A stretch of DNA of 64,000 bases from Chromohalobacter israelensis (GTDB lineage Bacteria > Pseudomonadota > Gammaproteobacteria > Pseudomonadales > Halomonadaceae), in NCBI GenBank assembly GCA_000761475.1, contig JQNW01000003.1:62001-126000 (forward strand), read 5' to 3'. Shown piece by piece: positions 51,497-60,158 of the stretch. How positions within the stretch are numbered: the first letter of the stretch is position 1; the number at the start of each line of letters is the position of its first letter. The notes under the pieces were generated by a model. That model had not been told where the DNA came from. It did not search any database and saw only the letters and a program-made list of their open reading frames with translations. Position numbers and translations under genes: made by a program.

Positions 51497-52617
51497 CGAG
51501 TTCCAGCGAGCCCATGCGTGTTGTCTTCCGGGCGGACGCTTCCCTCGATATAGGCACTGGCCATGTCATGCGCTGCTTGACGCTAGCCGACGCCTTGTCA
51601 GTGAAGGGTGTCGAATGTTGTTTCATCTCCCGCGATTTGCAGGGCAATTTGATTGAGCAAACGCGCCAGCGCGGTTATACCGTGCATGTGCTGCCCGCAC
51701 CGCAAGGGGGGAAGGTGGTATCGCAGAAGCCACACCATGCAGCCTGGCTCGGTGTGAGCTGGGAGATGGATGCCGCCGAGAGCTTATCCTATTTGCGTGA
51801 ATTGAACCCAACATGGCTGGTGGTTGATCATTACGCACTGGACTCACACTGGGAAACCGCAACCCACGAATGCTGGCAGCGTTTGTTCGTCATAGATGAT
51901 TTAGCGGATCGCGCTCATATCGCTGATGTCTTGCTCGACCAGAACCTGGGCCGTAACGCGTCGGATTATGAGTCGCTTCTACCGACCCATGCCCAACGTC
52001 TTGTTGGTCCGCAATATGCGCTTCTCCGATCCGAATTTTCTGAATTACGGCCCTACAGCCTTGAACGCAGGAAGTCCGGCGAGTTACGTCATATTCTGGT
52101 CAGCTTGGGTGGCGTAGATAAAGATAACGCAACTGGGGCCGTGCTCCGCATTTTGCGGTCATGTTCTTTGCCTGATGACTGTACTATCACAGTCATTATG
52201 GGAAGCCACGCTCCCCATCTTGATGACATCAACGCATTGGCTGCAGAGATGCCTTGGCCAACGAATGTCGCCATCAATGTGAACGACATGGCGAAGCGAA
52301 TGGCTGAAGCTGACTTGGCGATAGGGGCTGCCGGAAGTACGAGCTGGGAGCGTTGTTGTCTTGGTTTGCCAAGCCTGATGTTGGTGCTGGCGGATAATCA
52401 AGATGAAATTGCTCGTCATCTCCACCGTTATGGTGCGGCTATAAATGTTGGCAACATAAAGAGACAAGATTGGGAGTTTTGTTTTTTAAATGGCCTCTCC
52501 TACTTTTTAGACGATGCGGCGATGAGGCTGAAGGTTATAAAGTCGTCGTCGGAAGTATCTGATGGACGAGGTGCGTTTTTTATCGTGGAAAATATTCTTC
52601 TAGAAGAAGTGGTATGA
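51493..52617 (+). CDS. pseG: UDP-2,4-diacetamido-2,4,6-trideoxy-altropyranose hydrolase PseG
   Basis: PseG removes UDP before condensation with PEP. The 374-residue GT-B fold protein shows FRADASLDIGTGHVMRCLTLADAL (catalytic His), WLVVDHYALDSHWE, GPQYALLRSEF, ILVSLGGVDKDNATG and AAGSTSWERCCLGLPSLMLVLADNQ. It lies in the conserved pse order. No acetyltransferase domain is fused to it. Confidence 0.94.
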   Translation: MTSSSEPMRVVFRADASLDIGTGHVMRCLTLADALSVKGVECCFISRDLQGNLIEQTRQRGYTVHVLPAPQGGKVVSQKPHHAAWLGVSWEMDAAESLSYLRELNPTWLVVDHYALDSHWETATHECWQRLFVIDDLADRAHIADVLLDQNLGRNASDYESLLPTHAQRLVGPQYALLRSEFSELRPYSLERRKSGELRHILVSLGGVDKDNATGAVLRILRSCSLPDDCTITVIMGSHAPHLDDINALAAEMPWPTNVAINVNDMAKRMAEADLAIGAAGSTSWERCCLGLPSLMLVLADNQDEIARHLHRYGAAINVGNIKRQDWEFCFLNGLSYFLDDAAMRLKVIKSSSEVSDGRGAFFIVENILLEEVV

Positions 52618-53273
52618 ATATAACGCTTTTATGCACAAGCCATGACCACCCGGTCAACAAGTGGCTTGAAGTCTGGCAGCAGCGGCAGCAATTCGAGCAC
52701 AACGTTGTGTTGTGTCGGGATAAAAAACATCTTCCAGGTGGGGATATTCTTTTCCTGATTTCTTGCAGCCAGATTATAGATGCGACGACACGCTCTCACT
52801 ACCGTTATACATTAGTTTTACACGCGAGTGACCTTCCATACGGGAGAGGGTGGAGTCCTCATATATGGGCGTTGTTGGATGGCGCGAGAACGATAACTGT
52901 TAGCCTACTAAATGCCGAGGATAGAGTCGATACAGGCGATATTTGGTCCAAGCGTGTTATCGATATACCATCTCATATGCTATATGATGAGGTGAACAAG
53001 AAGCTTTTTGATACAGAGCTTGTCCTGATGGATGATGCGGTCAGATTAATTAGTGCTGGAGGCTCTCCAACGCCGCAGCGCGATGATATCACACCCACCT
53101 ATTATCCCAAGCGTAGTCCTGCCGATAGTGAAATCGATCCTAACCTGCCTCTGAGCGAGACGTTTAATGAGATACGCCTGATGGATCCTGCACGATACCC
53201 TGCATACTTTCGGTTGCATGGGCACTATTACACGATAGAGTTAAAGAAGGTAGACGACGATGAAGTCAATTGA
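52614..53273 (+). CDS. Formyltransferase-like protein in the PseH position
   Basis: A 219-residue protein with a formyltransferase-fold core: GDILFLISCSQII, then LVLHASDLPYGRGWSPHIWALLDGA, the equivalent of the LHPSLLP-G-SP motif of methionyl-tRNA and sugar formyltransferases, with GDIWSKRVIDIP after it. It is overlapped by pseG and pseI. Pse clusters normally have an acetyltransferase (PseH) that acts on the 4-amino group; none is present here. The likely role is N-formylation of that amine (inference), using 10-formyl-tetrahydrofolate. It lacks the C-terminal domain of tRNA formyltransferases. Confidence 0.78.
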   Translation: MNITLLCTSHDHPVNKWLEVWQQRQQFEHNVVLCRDKKHLPGGDILFLISCSQIIDATTRSHYRYTLVLHASDLPYGRGWSPHIWALLDGARTITVSLLNAEDRVDTGDIWSKRVIDIPSHMLYDEVNKKLFDTELVLMDDAVRLISAGGSPTPQRDDITPTYYPKRSPADSEIDPNLPLSETFNEIRLMDPARYPAYFRLHGHYYTIELKKVDDDEVN

Positions 53274-54321
53274 AATTAATGGCCGAGAAATTGGCCCCGA
53301 GCAACCCCCTTATATTATTGCCGAGTTGTCCGCAAACCATAATGGCAATATTGAAACAGCATTGCGTATTATCGAAGAGGCGAAAAATTCTGGTGCCGAT
53401 GCAATTAAACTGCAAACATATCGTCCAGATACTATTACTTTAGATAGTGACTTGCCGGACTTTCAAATTACCGAGGGGCTTTGGAAAGGACGGACACTGT
53501 ATGAGCTGTATGAATGGGCACATACACCTTGGGAGTGGCACCAGTCGCTTTTCGAGCATGCTCGCAAGCTTGGCATCACAATTTTTAGCTCGCCATTCGA
53601 CACGACCGCAGTCGATCTCTTAGAAGAACTAGGAGCGCCTGCTTACAAGATTGCTTCTTTTGAAGCTATCGATTTGCCATTGATCGAATATGTAGCCCGT
53701 ACAGGCAAGCCGATGATTATCTCCACTGGCATGGCAGATGCCGAGGAAATTCAAGAAGCTATTGATGCTGCAAAAGGTGCAGGATGCCGAGAGCTTGCCA
53801 TTCTTCAGTGCGTGAGTGGCTATCCTGCACCAGCGGAAGATTATAATCTGCGCACTATTCCAGACATGATTGACCGTTTTGGATTAGTAACGGGTCTTTC
53901 CGACCACACTCTCGATAATACCACGGCGATCACAAGTGTGGCTTTGGGTGCTAGCCTTATTGAAAAGCACTTTACGTTGGATCGTAACGGTGGCGGCCCG
54001 GACGATAGCTTTTCATTGGAGCCTAAGGAGCTTGCCGCTCTTTGTAACGATAGCAAGACTGCTTGGCAAGCGCTAGGTAACGTTGATTACGGCCGTAAGT
54101 CAAGTGAACAAGGGAATGTAAAATTCCGGCGTTCGCTATATTTTGTAAAGGACCTAAAGGCTGGGGAGGTTATCACTGAGGATGCCGTAAGGAGTGTGAG
54201 GCCTGGATATGGGTTAGCTCCAAAATATCTTCATTCTATTTTAGGAAAGAAGCTGTCGAATGATGTGCTAAAAAATACGGCAGTAGTGATGTCATCATTA
54301 AGTGATGGCATCAATGGTTAA
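53260..54321 (+). CDS. pseI: Pseudaminic acid synthase PseI
   Basis: PseI condenses the 6-deoxy sugar with PEP to make pseudaminic acid. The 353-residue NeuB-family protein has PPYIIAELSANHNGNIETAL, ADAIKLQTYRPDTITLD, FSSPFDTTAVDLLEELGAPAYKIASFE, STGMA, GLSDHT, KHFTLDR, and a C-terminal SAF/antifreeze-like domain (RRSLYFVKDLKAGEVITEDAVRSVRPG). It overlaps the formyltransferase gene by 14 nt. GC content is falling here. Confidence 0.95.
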   Translation: MKSIEINGREIGPEQPPYIIAELSANHNGNIETALRIIEEAKNSGADAIKLQTYRPDTITLDSDLPDFQITEGLWKGRTLYELYEWAHTPWEWHQSLFEHARKLGITIFSSPFDTTAVDLLEELGAPAYKIASFEAIDLPLIEYVARTGKPMIISTGMADAEEIQEAIDAAKGAGCRELAILQCVSGYPAPAEDYNLRTIPDMIDRFGLVTGLSDHTLDNTTAITSVALGASLIEKHFTLDRNGGGPDDSFSLEPKELAALCNDSKTAWQALGNVDYGRKSSEQGNVKFRRSLYFVKDLKAGEVITEDAVRSVRPGYGLAPKYLHSILGKKLSNDVLKNTAVVMSSLSDGING

Positions 54322-55378
54322 TGTTTTTCTAGTGCACAGCCCTTATCAAGTGCTTGTTGCAAGTCTAGTTGCCCGTCAAATAAGAAAAGAATGGGCAGGG
54401 CAGAAGTTTTATCTCATATTTGAAGGAGTTTTGGGTGAATGTGAGTTTAGATTCCCATGGGATCAGGTTTTTGTAATTGAAGCCACTGAGGGAAAATGGC
54501 TGGGGAGAAAAGAGAGGAAAAAAGTTGATTCCAGTTTGCGTGAAATATTTCATAATATTGTAACTAGCGAAAAAGTTAAAATTTACTTTTCAGATTTAGC
54601 TTGGCCATTAAACAATCATTTCTCCATCATCTCGGAAAAACTAACTAATGGTGAATGTAGCTTTTATATTTTTGAAGATGGGATGGGGAGCTATGTTTGT
54701 GATAAAGTTTCTTTCCTGCAAGCTATAAAAATGAGAGTTAGAAAAGCAGTTGGACTGCTAAGAGCAGGCTTGATGTTTCGTCCTTATCGGGGGCTCTATT
54801 TAGGGCAGTTAAATCCAATAGTTGAAGGAGTATATTGTTTTTCACCAAGTTTAGTGTCTGTGCCTACAGGGAAAGAAATAAAGATAAAAGAAAAAATAGG
54901 GGTAGGTGATAGATCTAAGCAGAAAAATGGAATCGTATTGATTTTGGATCAACCTTGGAAAGGGAAAGTTAATAGAAAAGCGATAGAACACTCTAGAATA
55001 GAAGTGTTTAACTTTATAGAAAGATTAAAGGAGGATAGAGAGCAGGTAAATGTATATGTTAAGCGACACCCTAGGGATCTAAGCGGTGAGAAATCATATT
55101 TTGATTTTGATAGTGCTAATATGATGATTTTGAACTGCAGCGCATGTGCTGAAGATGCTGTCGCTTCGCTTCAGCCGGAATATGTTTTATCCTTAAATTC
55201 TACGAGTTTATTAAATATAAAGCTCGCTACTAAAGATATTATTTGTATATACATAGACATTCCTGAGAATCTTTTGGATAATAAAAAAGAGAGGGTTTAT
55301 TTTATGCAAAGCAAGAGAGTGTTTGAGCATGTAGGAGTGGTGCCGGTCTCTAATGTGCAAAGCTCGGTGAGTTGTTAG
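54314..55378 (+). CDS. Putative sialyl/pseudaminyl transferase, polysialyltransferase-like
   Basis: A protein of about 354 residues. FLVHSPYQVLVASLVARQIRK at the start, SFYIFEDGMGSYVCDK (D/E-D-G motif), VNVYVKRHPRDLSG (HP motif) and YVLSLNSTSLLNIKLA (S-T-S) follow the pattern of the alpha-2,8-polysialyltransferase / GT52 group, which uses CMP-nonulosonates. It lies directly after the pse genes, so a CMP-pseudaminic acid donor is likely (inference). Codon use is AT-rich, unlike upstream genes. The start is ambiguous: GTG 54302, ATG 54305 or ATG 54314, with no strong ribosome site. Confidence 0.65.
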   Translation: MVNVFLVHSPYQVLVASLVARQIRKEWAGQKFYLIFEGVLGECEFRFPWDQVFVIEATEGKWLGRKERKKVDSSLREIFHNIVTSEKVKIYFSDLAWPLNNHFSIISEKLTNGECSFYIFEDGMGSYVCDKVSFLQAIKMRVRKAVGLLRAGLMFRPYRGLYLGQLNPIVEGVYCFSPSLVSVPTGKEIKIKEKIGVGDRSKQKNGIVLILDQPWKGKVNRKAIEHSRIEVFNFIERLKEDREQVNVYVKRHPRDLSGEKSYFDFDSANMMILNCSACAEDAVASLQPEYVLSLNSTSLLNIKLATKDIICIYIDIPENLLDNKKERVYFMQSKRVFEHVGVVPVSNVQSSVSC

Positions 55379-55379
55379 C

Positions 55380-56666
55380 ATGGGTGCGTTCTATTATTTT
55401 TTCACAATTTTGATATATGCAGCTTTTGTTGGTGTTATGTTGCTGCCAACAATAAGTAAAAAATGGTTTCCATTTGTTCTTCCTTTCTTTATTTCTATTA
55501 CATGGTGTTTTTTTTCTTTATTATACATAGAGTCTGGTGCATACATGTCAGAGACTACCGTTAAAGGACGAGTTAGCGGAGCGGCTGTAGTGTACTTGAT
55601 AAACGTCATGCTGACATGCATTGGTTTTTACTTAGGTTGGTTAGTAACTTATAAAAACAAGCTAAAGACTAAAAAGTTGGTAGAAATCAAACTATCCATA
55701 CATATTGTCTGGCTAGTTGTTTTGGCAATTGCCGTAATAAATTGCTATTATGGTGTTGTTAATGGTTTTCCATACTTCGAAGGGATGGATAGGAATAATT
55801 ATTGGAATGCTGTTGACAGCGGAGTGCAAAGGGCCTTTTTTAACCAGCTTCCAGTTTGCGGGTTTCTTTTAGGATACTTGATTTTTGCGGAAAGCTATCG
55901 GCGCTTTACTTTATTATTATTAGTAATGATTATGACTATACAAGTCTTTTATTCAGAGACTTTTACCGCCTTGTTCATGACTATTATGCTTTTCCTGATT
56001 CCGGTGCTGTTAGGTAATTATCACAAGCAACGTAGTGTATATAAAGATATTGTGAAGCCTTTCTTAGTAATTTTTCCGGCACTCTTCTGTTTAGGGGTGG
56101 GAGCTATTTATTACAAATTTTTCTTCCTTACTAACCTTTCGTTTCACGATGGATGGGAAAAACTAGTAGAGCGTGTTTTTGCTTTGCAGGGGCAAGTATT
56201 TTATGTTGGGTTAGAAAAGTTTAATTCAGGAGTGAGGTTTGATAGCGCATTAAGTTTTTCAGAAAATAGTTACTCCAGCATGGAGAAAGTAATGTATATA
56301 ATTGCGCCCAATGATATTGTAGATTCGTACTTAGAGCGTGGTGTAAACTTTACCATGGGGTATCCAATATCACTGTATTTAGCATTTGGCTATCTAGGCT
56401 TTATTCCTGTTGCTTTTTTTTCTCTTTTTCTAGGTGGGGTCGTAGCCTTTCTTTGTAGAGCTCTTGAGAGCTATAATTTATTTGCATCTTTGGTTTTGAT
56501 AAAAATGTATGGATTGTTGTATGTTGTGATGGGTAGTGGCAACTATGAGTATATTTTTAGCTATAAAATAGCACTTTATTGTGTGCTTGCATTTTTATTT
56601 TGCTTTGTTAGCGTTGTTGTATCTGGAAAGGAGAGTTCTTCAAATGGCTTGTATTCCTATAAATGA
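55380..56666 (+). CDS. Putative O-antigen/polysaccharide polymerase (Wzy-like)
   Basis: A 428-residue polytopic membrane protein with about 10-12 helices, no recognisable soluble domain, and a large periplasmic loop near residues 260-330 (EKFNSGVRFDSALSFSENSYS). These are the usual features of Wzy polymerases, which rarely share sequence. It is very AT-rich, with rare codons (ATA, TTA, AGA). It begins 1 nt after the preceding gene. Confidence 0.7.
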   Translation: MGAFYYFFTILIYAAFVGVMLLPTISKKWFPFVLPFFISITWCFFSLLYIESGAYMSETTVKGRVSGAAVVYLINVMLTCIGFYLGWLVTYKNKLKTKKLVEIKLSIHIVWLVVLAIAVINCYYGVVNGFPYFEGMDRNNYWNAVDSGVQRAFFNQLPVCGFLLGYLIFAESYRRFTLLLLVMIMTIQVFYSETFTALFMTIMLFLIPVLLGNYHKQRSVYKDIVKPFLVIFPALFCLGVGAIYYKFFFLTNLSFHDGWEKLVERVFALQGQVFYVGLEKFNSGVRFDSALSFSENSYSSMEKVMYIIAPNDIVDSYLERGVNFTMGYPISLYLAFGYLGFIPVAFFSLFLGGVVAFLCRALESYNLFASLVLIKMYGLLYVVMGSGNYEYIFSYKIALYCVLAFLFCFVSVVVSGKESSSNGLYSYK

Positions 56667-56822
56667 TTATAGCTATCCTTCATAGTGCAAAGCATAGGAT
56701 GGTTCTAGTGGTTCCCGTTCAAAATAAGCATTTGGTTTTTGAGTAGTTTTATAATAGATAAAAAAATTATGGCTGGCAGGTGGCTGTAATTATTTATACC
56801 TATATAGCATTTGGGTTGCGAT

Positions 56823-57809
56823 ATGGAAATTTTAATAGATGACTCGTGGATAGGCTCTGGTGGTATTGGAAGGTTTTCTGTAGAGGTAAAGAAGAGAATC
56901 ATTTTCAGTAAAGCGTTTAAGATCCCTGGCAGTCCCTCTTCAGCATTAGCAACATTGAAGCTGCCTTGGTTTATGTCAAAAGAGACAGTCACTTTTTTAC
57001 CAGGGTATATACCGCCTATTTTCTCACTAGGTAAATATGTGCTTACTATACATGACCTAAACCACATTGATAGGCCCGAGAACTCTAGTCTACTTAAGAA
57101 AATTTTTTATTACTTGGTCGTTAAGAGAGGATGTAAGAAAGCCTATAAAATACTCACTGTTTCGGAGTTTTCGAGACAGCGTGTTGTGAGGTGGGCTGAT
57201 GTGGCGCCCGACAAAGTGATCAATGTTGGCAATGGGGTATGTGAAAGATTTAATGCTAATGTAGAACCATATAATATAGATGCAGCTTATTTCCTATGTG
57301 TTGGCAATCGCAAAGCGCATAAGAACGAGGCTAGAGTTATTGAGGCTTTTGCCTCTGCTGAGCTTGATGAAGGTGTTAAATTAGTTTTTAACGGTGAGGC
57401 CGATCCGTTTCTTGAGAAATTGGTTAAAAAGCATAACTTAACCTCTCGTGTTGACTTTATAGGAAAAGTGCCTGAAGAGAGTTTACCTTCACTATACAAA
57501 GGGGCGAAAGGGTTACTTTTTCCGTCTTTATACGAAGGTTTTGGGTTGCCTGTGCTTGAAGCTATGGCTTGTGGAACTCCAGTCATCACTTCTAATGTTA
57601 CTTCTTTACCTGAAGTTGCTGGGAACGCTGCAATATTAATAAATCCTACAGACACGAATGAGCTAATAGAAGCTATTGAGCGCCTAGAAAACAACCCTGA
57701 TCTTAGAAATGAATTAGTGGCTAAAGGCTATGAGAGAGTGAGTTTATTCACTTGGGAGAAAACAGCCCAGAAAGTTCAAGAAGTGCTAGATAGTGCGAGA
57801 AATGCATAA
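56823..57809 (+). CDS. GT4-family glycosyltransferase
   Basis: A 328-residue GT-B enzyme. The C-terminal donor domain has FLCVGNRKAHKNEARVIEAF, VDFIGKVPEESLPSLYKGAKGLLFPSLYEGFGLPVLEAMACGTPVITS, and the E-x7-E pattern EGFGLPVLE. The N-terminal domain is short and starts ILIDDSWIGSGGIGRF. Donor and acceptor are unknown. The start is at 56823; a TTG four codons earlier is possible, and neither has a good ribosome site. It is AT-rich like the polymerase gene. Confidence 0.88.
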   Translation: MEILIDDSWIGSGGIGRFSVEVKKRIIFSKAFKIPGSPSSALATLKLPWFMSKETVTFLPGYIPPIFSLGKYVLTIHDLNHIDRPENSSLLKKIFYYLVVKRGCKKAYKILTVSEFSRQRVVRWADVAPDKVINVGNGVCERFNANVEPYNIDAAYFLCVGNRKAHKNEARVIEAFASAELDEGVKLVFNGEADPFLEKLVKKHNLTSRVDFIGKVPEESLPSLYKGAKGLLFPSLYEGFGLPVLEAMACGTPVITSNVTSLPEVAGNAAILINPTDTNELIEAIERLENNPDLRNELVAKGYERVSLFTWEKTAQKVQEVLDSARNA

Positions 57810-57825
57810 TCAAGGAACGTAGTGA

Positions 57826-58950
57826 ATGAAAGTTGCCATTGTCCACGACTGGCTGATTACTTACGCTGGTGCAGAGCGCGTTGTCGAACAGATTCTAGCC
57901 CTTTACCCATCGGCTGATATTTTTTCTATGGTCGATTTCTTAGCGGACGATCAGCGGGGCTTTGTACAAGGTAAGAAGGCCCAGACCTCTTTTATACAAA
58001 AGCTTCCATTCGCTGAGAAGAAGTATCGCGGTTATCTACCCTTGATGCCATTGGCTGTCGAGCAACTGGATGTCTCTGCCTACGACCTGGTTATTTCCAG
58101 TTCACACGCTGTGGCGAAGGGGATAATTACTGGCCCTGACCAGTTGCATATCTGCTATTGTCATTCGCCGATTCGCTATGCTTGGGATATGCAGCATCAG
58201 TATCTGCGAGAGGCTGGGCTGACTAGTGGGCCAAAGAGCTGGCTGGCGCGTTGGTTCTTGCACAAGATGCGCCTTTGGGATCTTCGAACAGTGAATGGAG
58301 TCAACTACTTCATTTCGAATAGCGACTATATTGGTCGGCGAATCAAAAAAATTTATGGCCGTGATGCTACGACTATTTATCCCAACGTGGCAGTTGAAGA
58401 CTTCCCTCTTGTGGAGTCGAAAGATGATATCTATGTCACAGCGTCTCGCATGGTGCCTTACAAGAAAGTCGATCTGATCGTTCGTGCCTTCGCTAGAATG
58501 CCCGACAAGAAGTTAGTGGTGATAGGTGATGGGCCGCAATGGGACAAAGTCAAAGCGGCTGCGGCCCCAAATATCGAATTGCTTGGCTACCAACCCTTTG
58601 ATGTTCTAAAGGATTATATATCTCGTGCAAAAGCGTTTGTCTTTGCCGCAGAGGAAGATTTCGGCATCATTCCGGTAGAGGCACAAGCTTGTGGCACGCC
58701 TGTAATTGCGTTTGGCAAAGGTGGTGCATGTGAAACGATCATAGAAGGGGAAACTGGGGTCTTTTTCGATGAGCAGACGGAAGAATCGATCTGCTCAGCT
58801 GTTAAGGTTTTTTCGGATACATTTACGCTAGACCCGCAACGCATCCGTCAGAATGCCGAACGCTTTTCTACTACCGTATTTCGGCAGACATTTCAATCGT
58901 TCGTGCAAGAACGGTGCGAAGAATTTTTCAAGGATAGGAGGGAAAAATGA
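57826..58950 (+). CDS. GT4-family glycosyltransferase, mannosyltransferase-like
   Basis: A 374-residue GT-B enzyme resembling WbaZ/WcaI-type mannosyltransferases. Motifs: [21 protein letters not shown] (GGxE-like), [91 protein letters not shown]-mannose is a plausible donor, because the next gene makes GDP-mannose (inference). AAGGA lies about 9 nt before the ATG. It overlaps the manC-like gene by 4 nt. Confidence 0.88.
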   Translation: MKVAIVHDWLITYAGAERVVEQILALYPSADIFSMVDFLADDQRGFVQGKKAQTSFIQKLPFAEKKYRGYLPLMPLAVEQLDVSAYDLVISSSHAVAKGIITGPDQLHICYCHSPIRYAWDMQHQYLREAGLTSGPKSWLARWFLHKMRLWDLRTVNGVNYFISNSDYIGRRIKKIYGRDATTIYPNVAVEDFPLVESKDDIYVTASRMVPYKKVDLIVRAFARMPDKKLVVIGDGPQWDKVKAAAAPNIELLGYQPFDVLKDYISRAKAFVFAAEEDFGIIPVEAQACGTPVIAFGKGGACETIIEGETGVFFDEQTEESICSAVKVFSDTFTLDPQRIRQNAERFSTTVFRQTFQSFVQERCEEFFKDRREK

Positions 58951-60158
58951 ATACAGGAGTTCATCCAGTGATTATGGCTGGAGGCACGGGGTCTCGACTT
59001 TGGCCGCTATCAAGACAGATGCATCCTAAACAATTTCTCCCACTCGCTGACAAGCAATCCATGTTGCAGGCAACGCTCGGCCGTCTGGATGGTATTACAG
59101 AAGCTCAGCCGATTCTTATCTGTAATGAAGAACATCGCTTCTTGGCAGCGGAACAAGTGCGTCAGTCTGGCAAGACGCCATCCATATTGTTGGAGCCGGA
59201 AGGGCGAAACACCGCACCTGCGATTACCCTGGCAGCATTGCATGCGCTGGATTGTGGAGAAGACCCATTACTGCTGATTCTGGCTGCGGATCATCTAATC
59301 CAACAAGTAGAGGCTTTTCATCTCACTATTGAGGCGGCATTACCGCTGGCTCAAGAAGGCAAGTTGGTTACCTTCGGTATCGTGCCTACCCATGCTGAGA
59401 CAGGGTATGGCTACATTCAGCGAGGTTGTGCCCTTGGAGAAAAAGGGTTTAAAGTTGAACGCTTTGTTGAAAAGCCCGACCTTCCGACAGCCGAAAGCTA
59501 CTTGGCCAGCGAGGACTTCTTCTGGAACAGCGGAATGTTCCTATTCCGCGCAAGCCGCTATATCGAAGAGTTGGAACTTCATGCGCCGGATATTCTTGTT
59601 GCATGTCGCAGGGCTATCGATGAAGGGCAACGCGATCTCGACTTCCTTCGAGTTGGGAAGGAAGCCTTCACGGCCTGCCCAGAAAATTCTATCGACTATG
59701 CTGTCATGGAAAAGACTGAAAGTGCTGCCATGGTCAGCCTGGATGCTGGATGGAGCGATATCGGTTCATGGTCAGCACTCTGGGAAGTAAGTGACAAGGA
59801 TGCCGATAACAACGTGCTGCATGGAGATGTGCTCGCTGAGTCCTCATCCAACACTCTGGTTCAGGCCGAGCACCGCTTCGTAGCTACTCTTGGGGTCGAC
59901 AACCTTATTATTGTCGAGACCAAAGATGCCGTCCTCGTGGCACACAAAGAAAAAGTGCAGGATGTTAAAAATATTGTCGCTAAACTCAAGGAATTGGGGC
60001 GCGACGAGTATTCCAACCATCGTGAAGTTTATCGCCCTTGGGGGACCTACGATTCGGTGGATCATGGTCATCGTTATCAAGTGAAACGCATAATGGTGAA
60101 GCCAGGCGCCAAACTTTCTGTCCAAATGCATCATCATCGTGCTGAGCATTGGGTTGTT

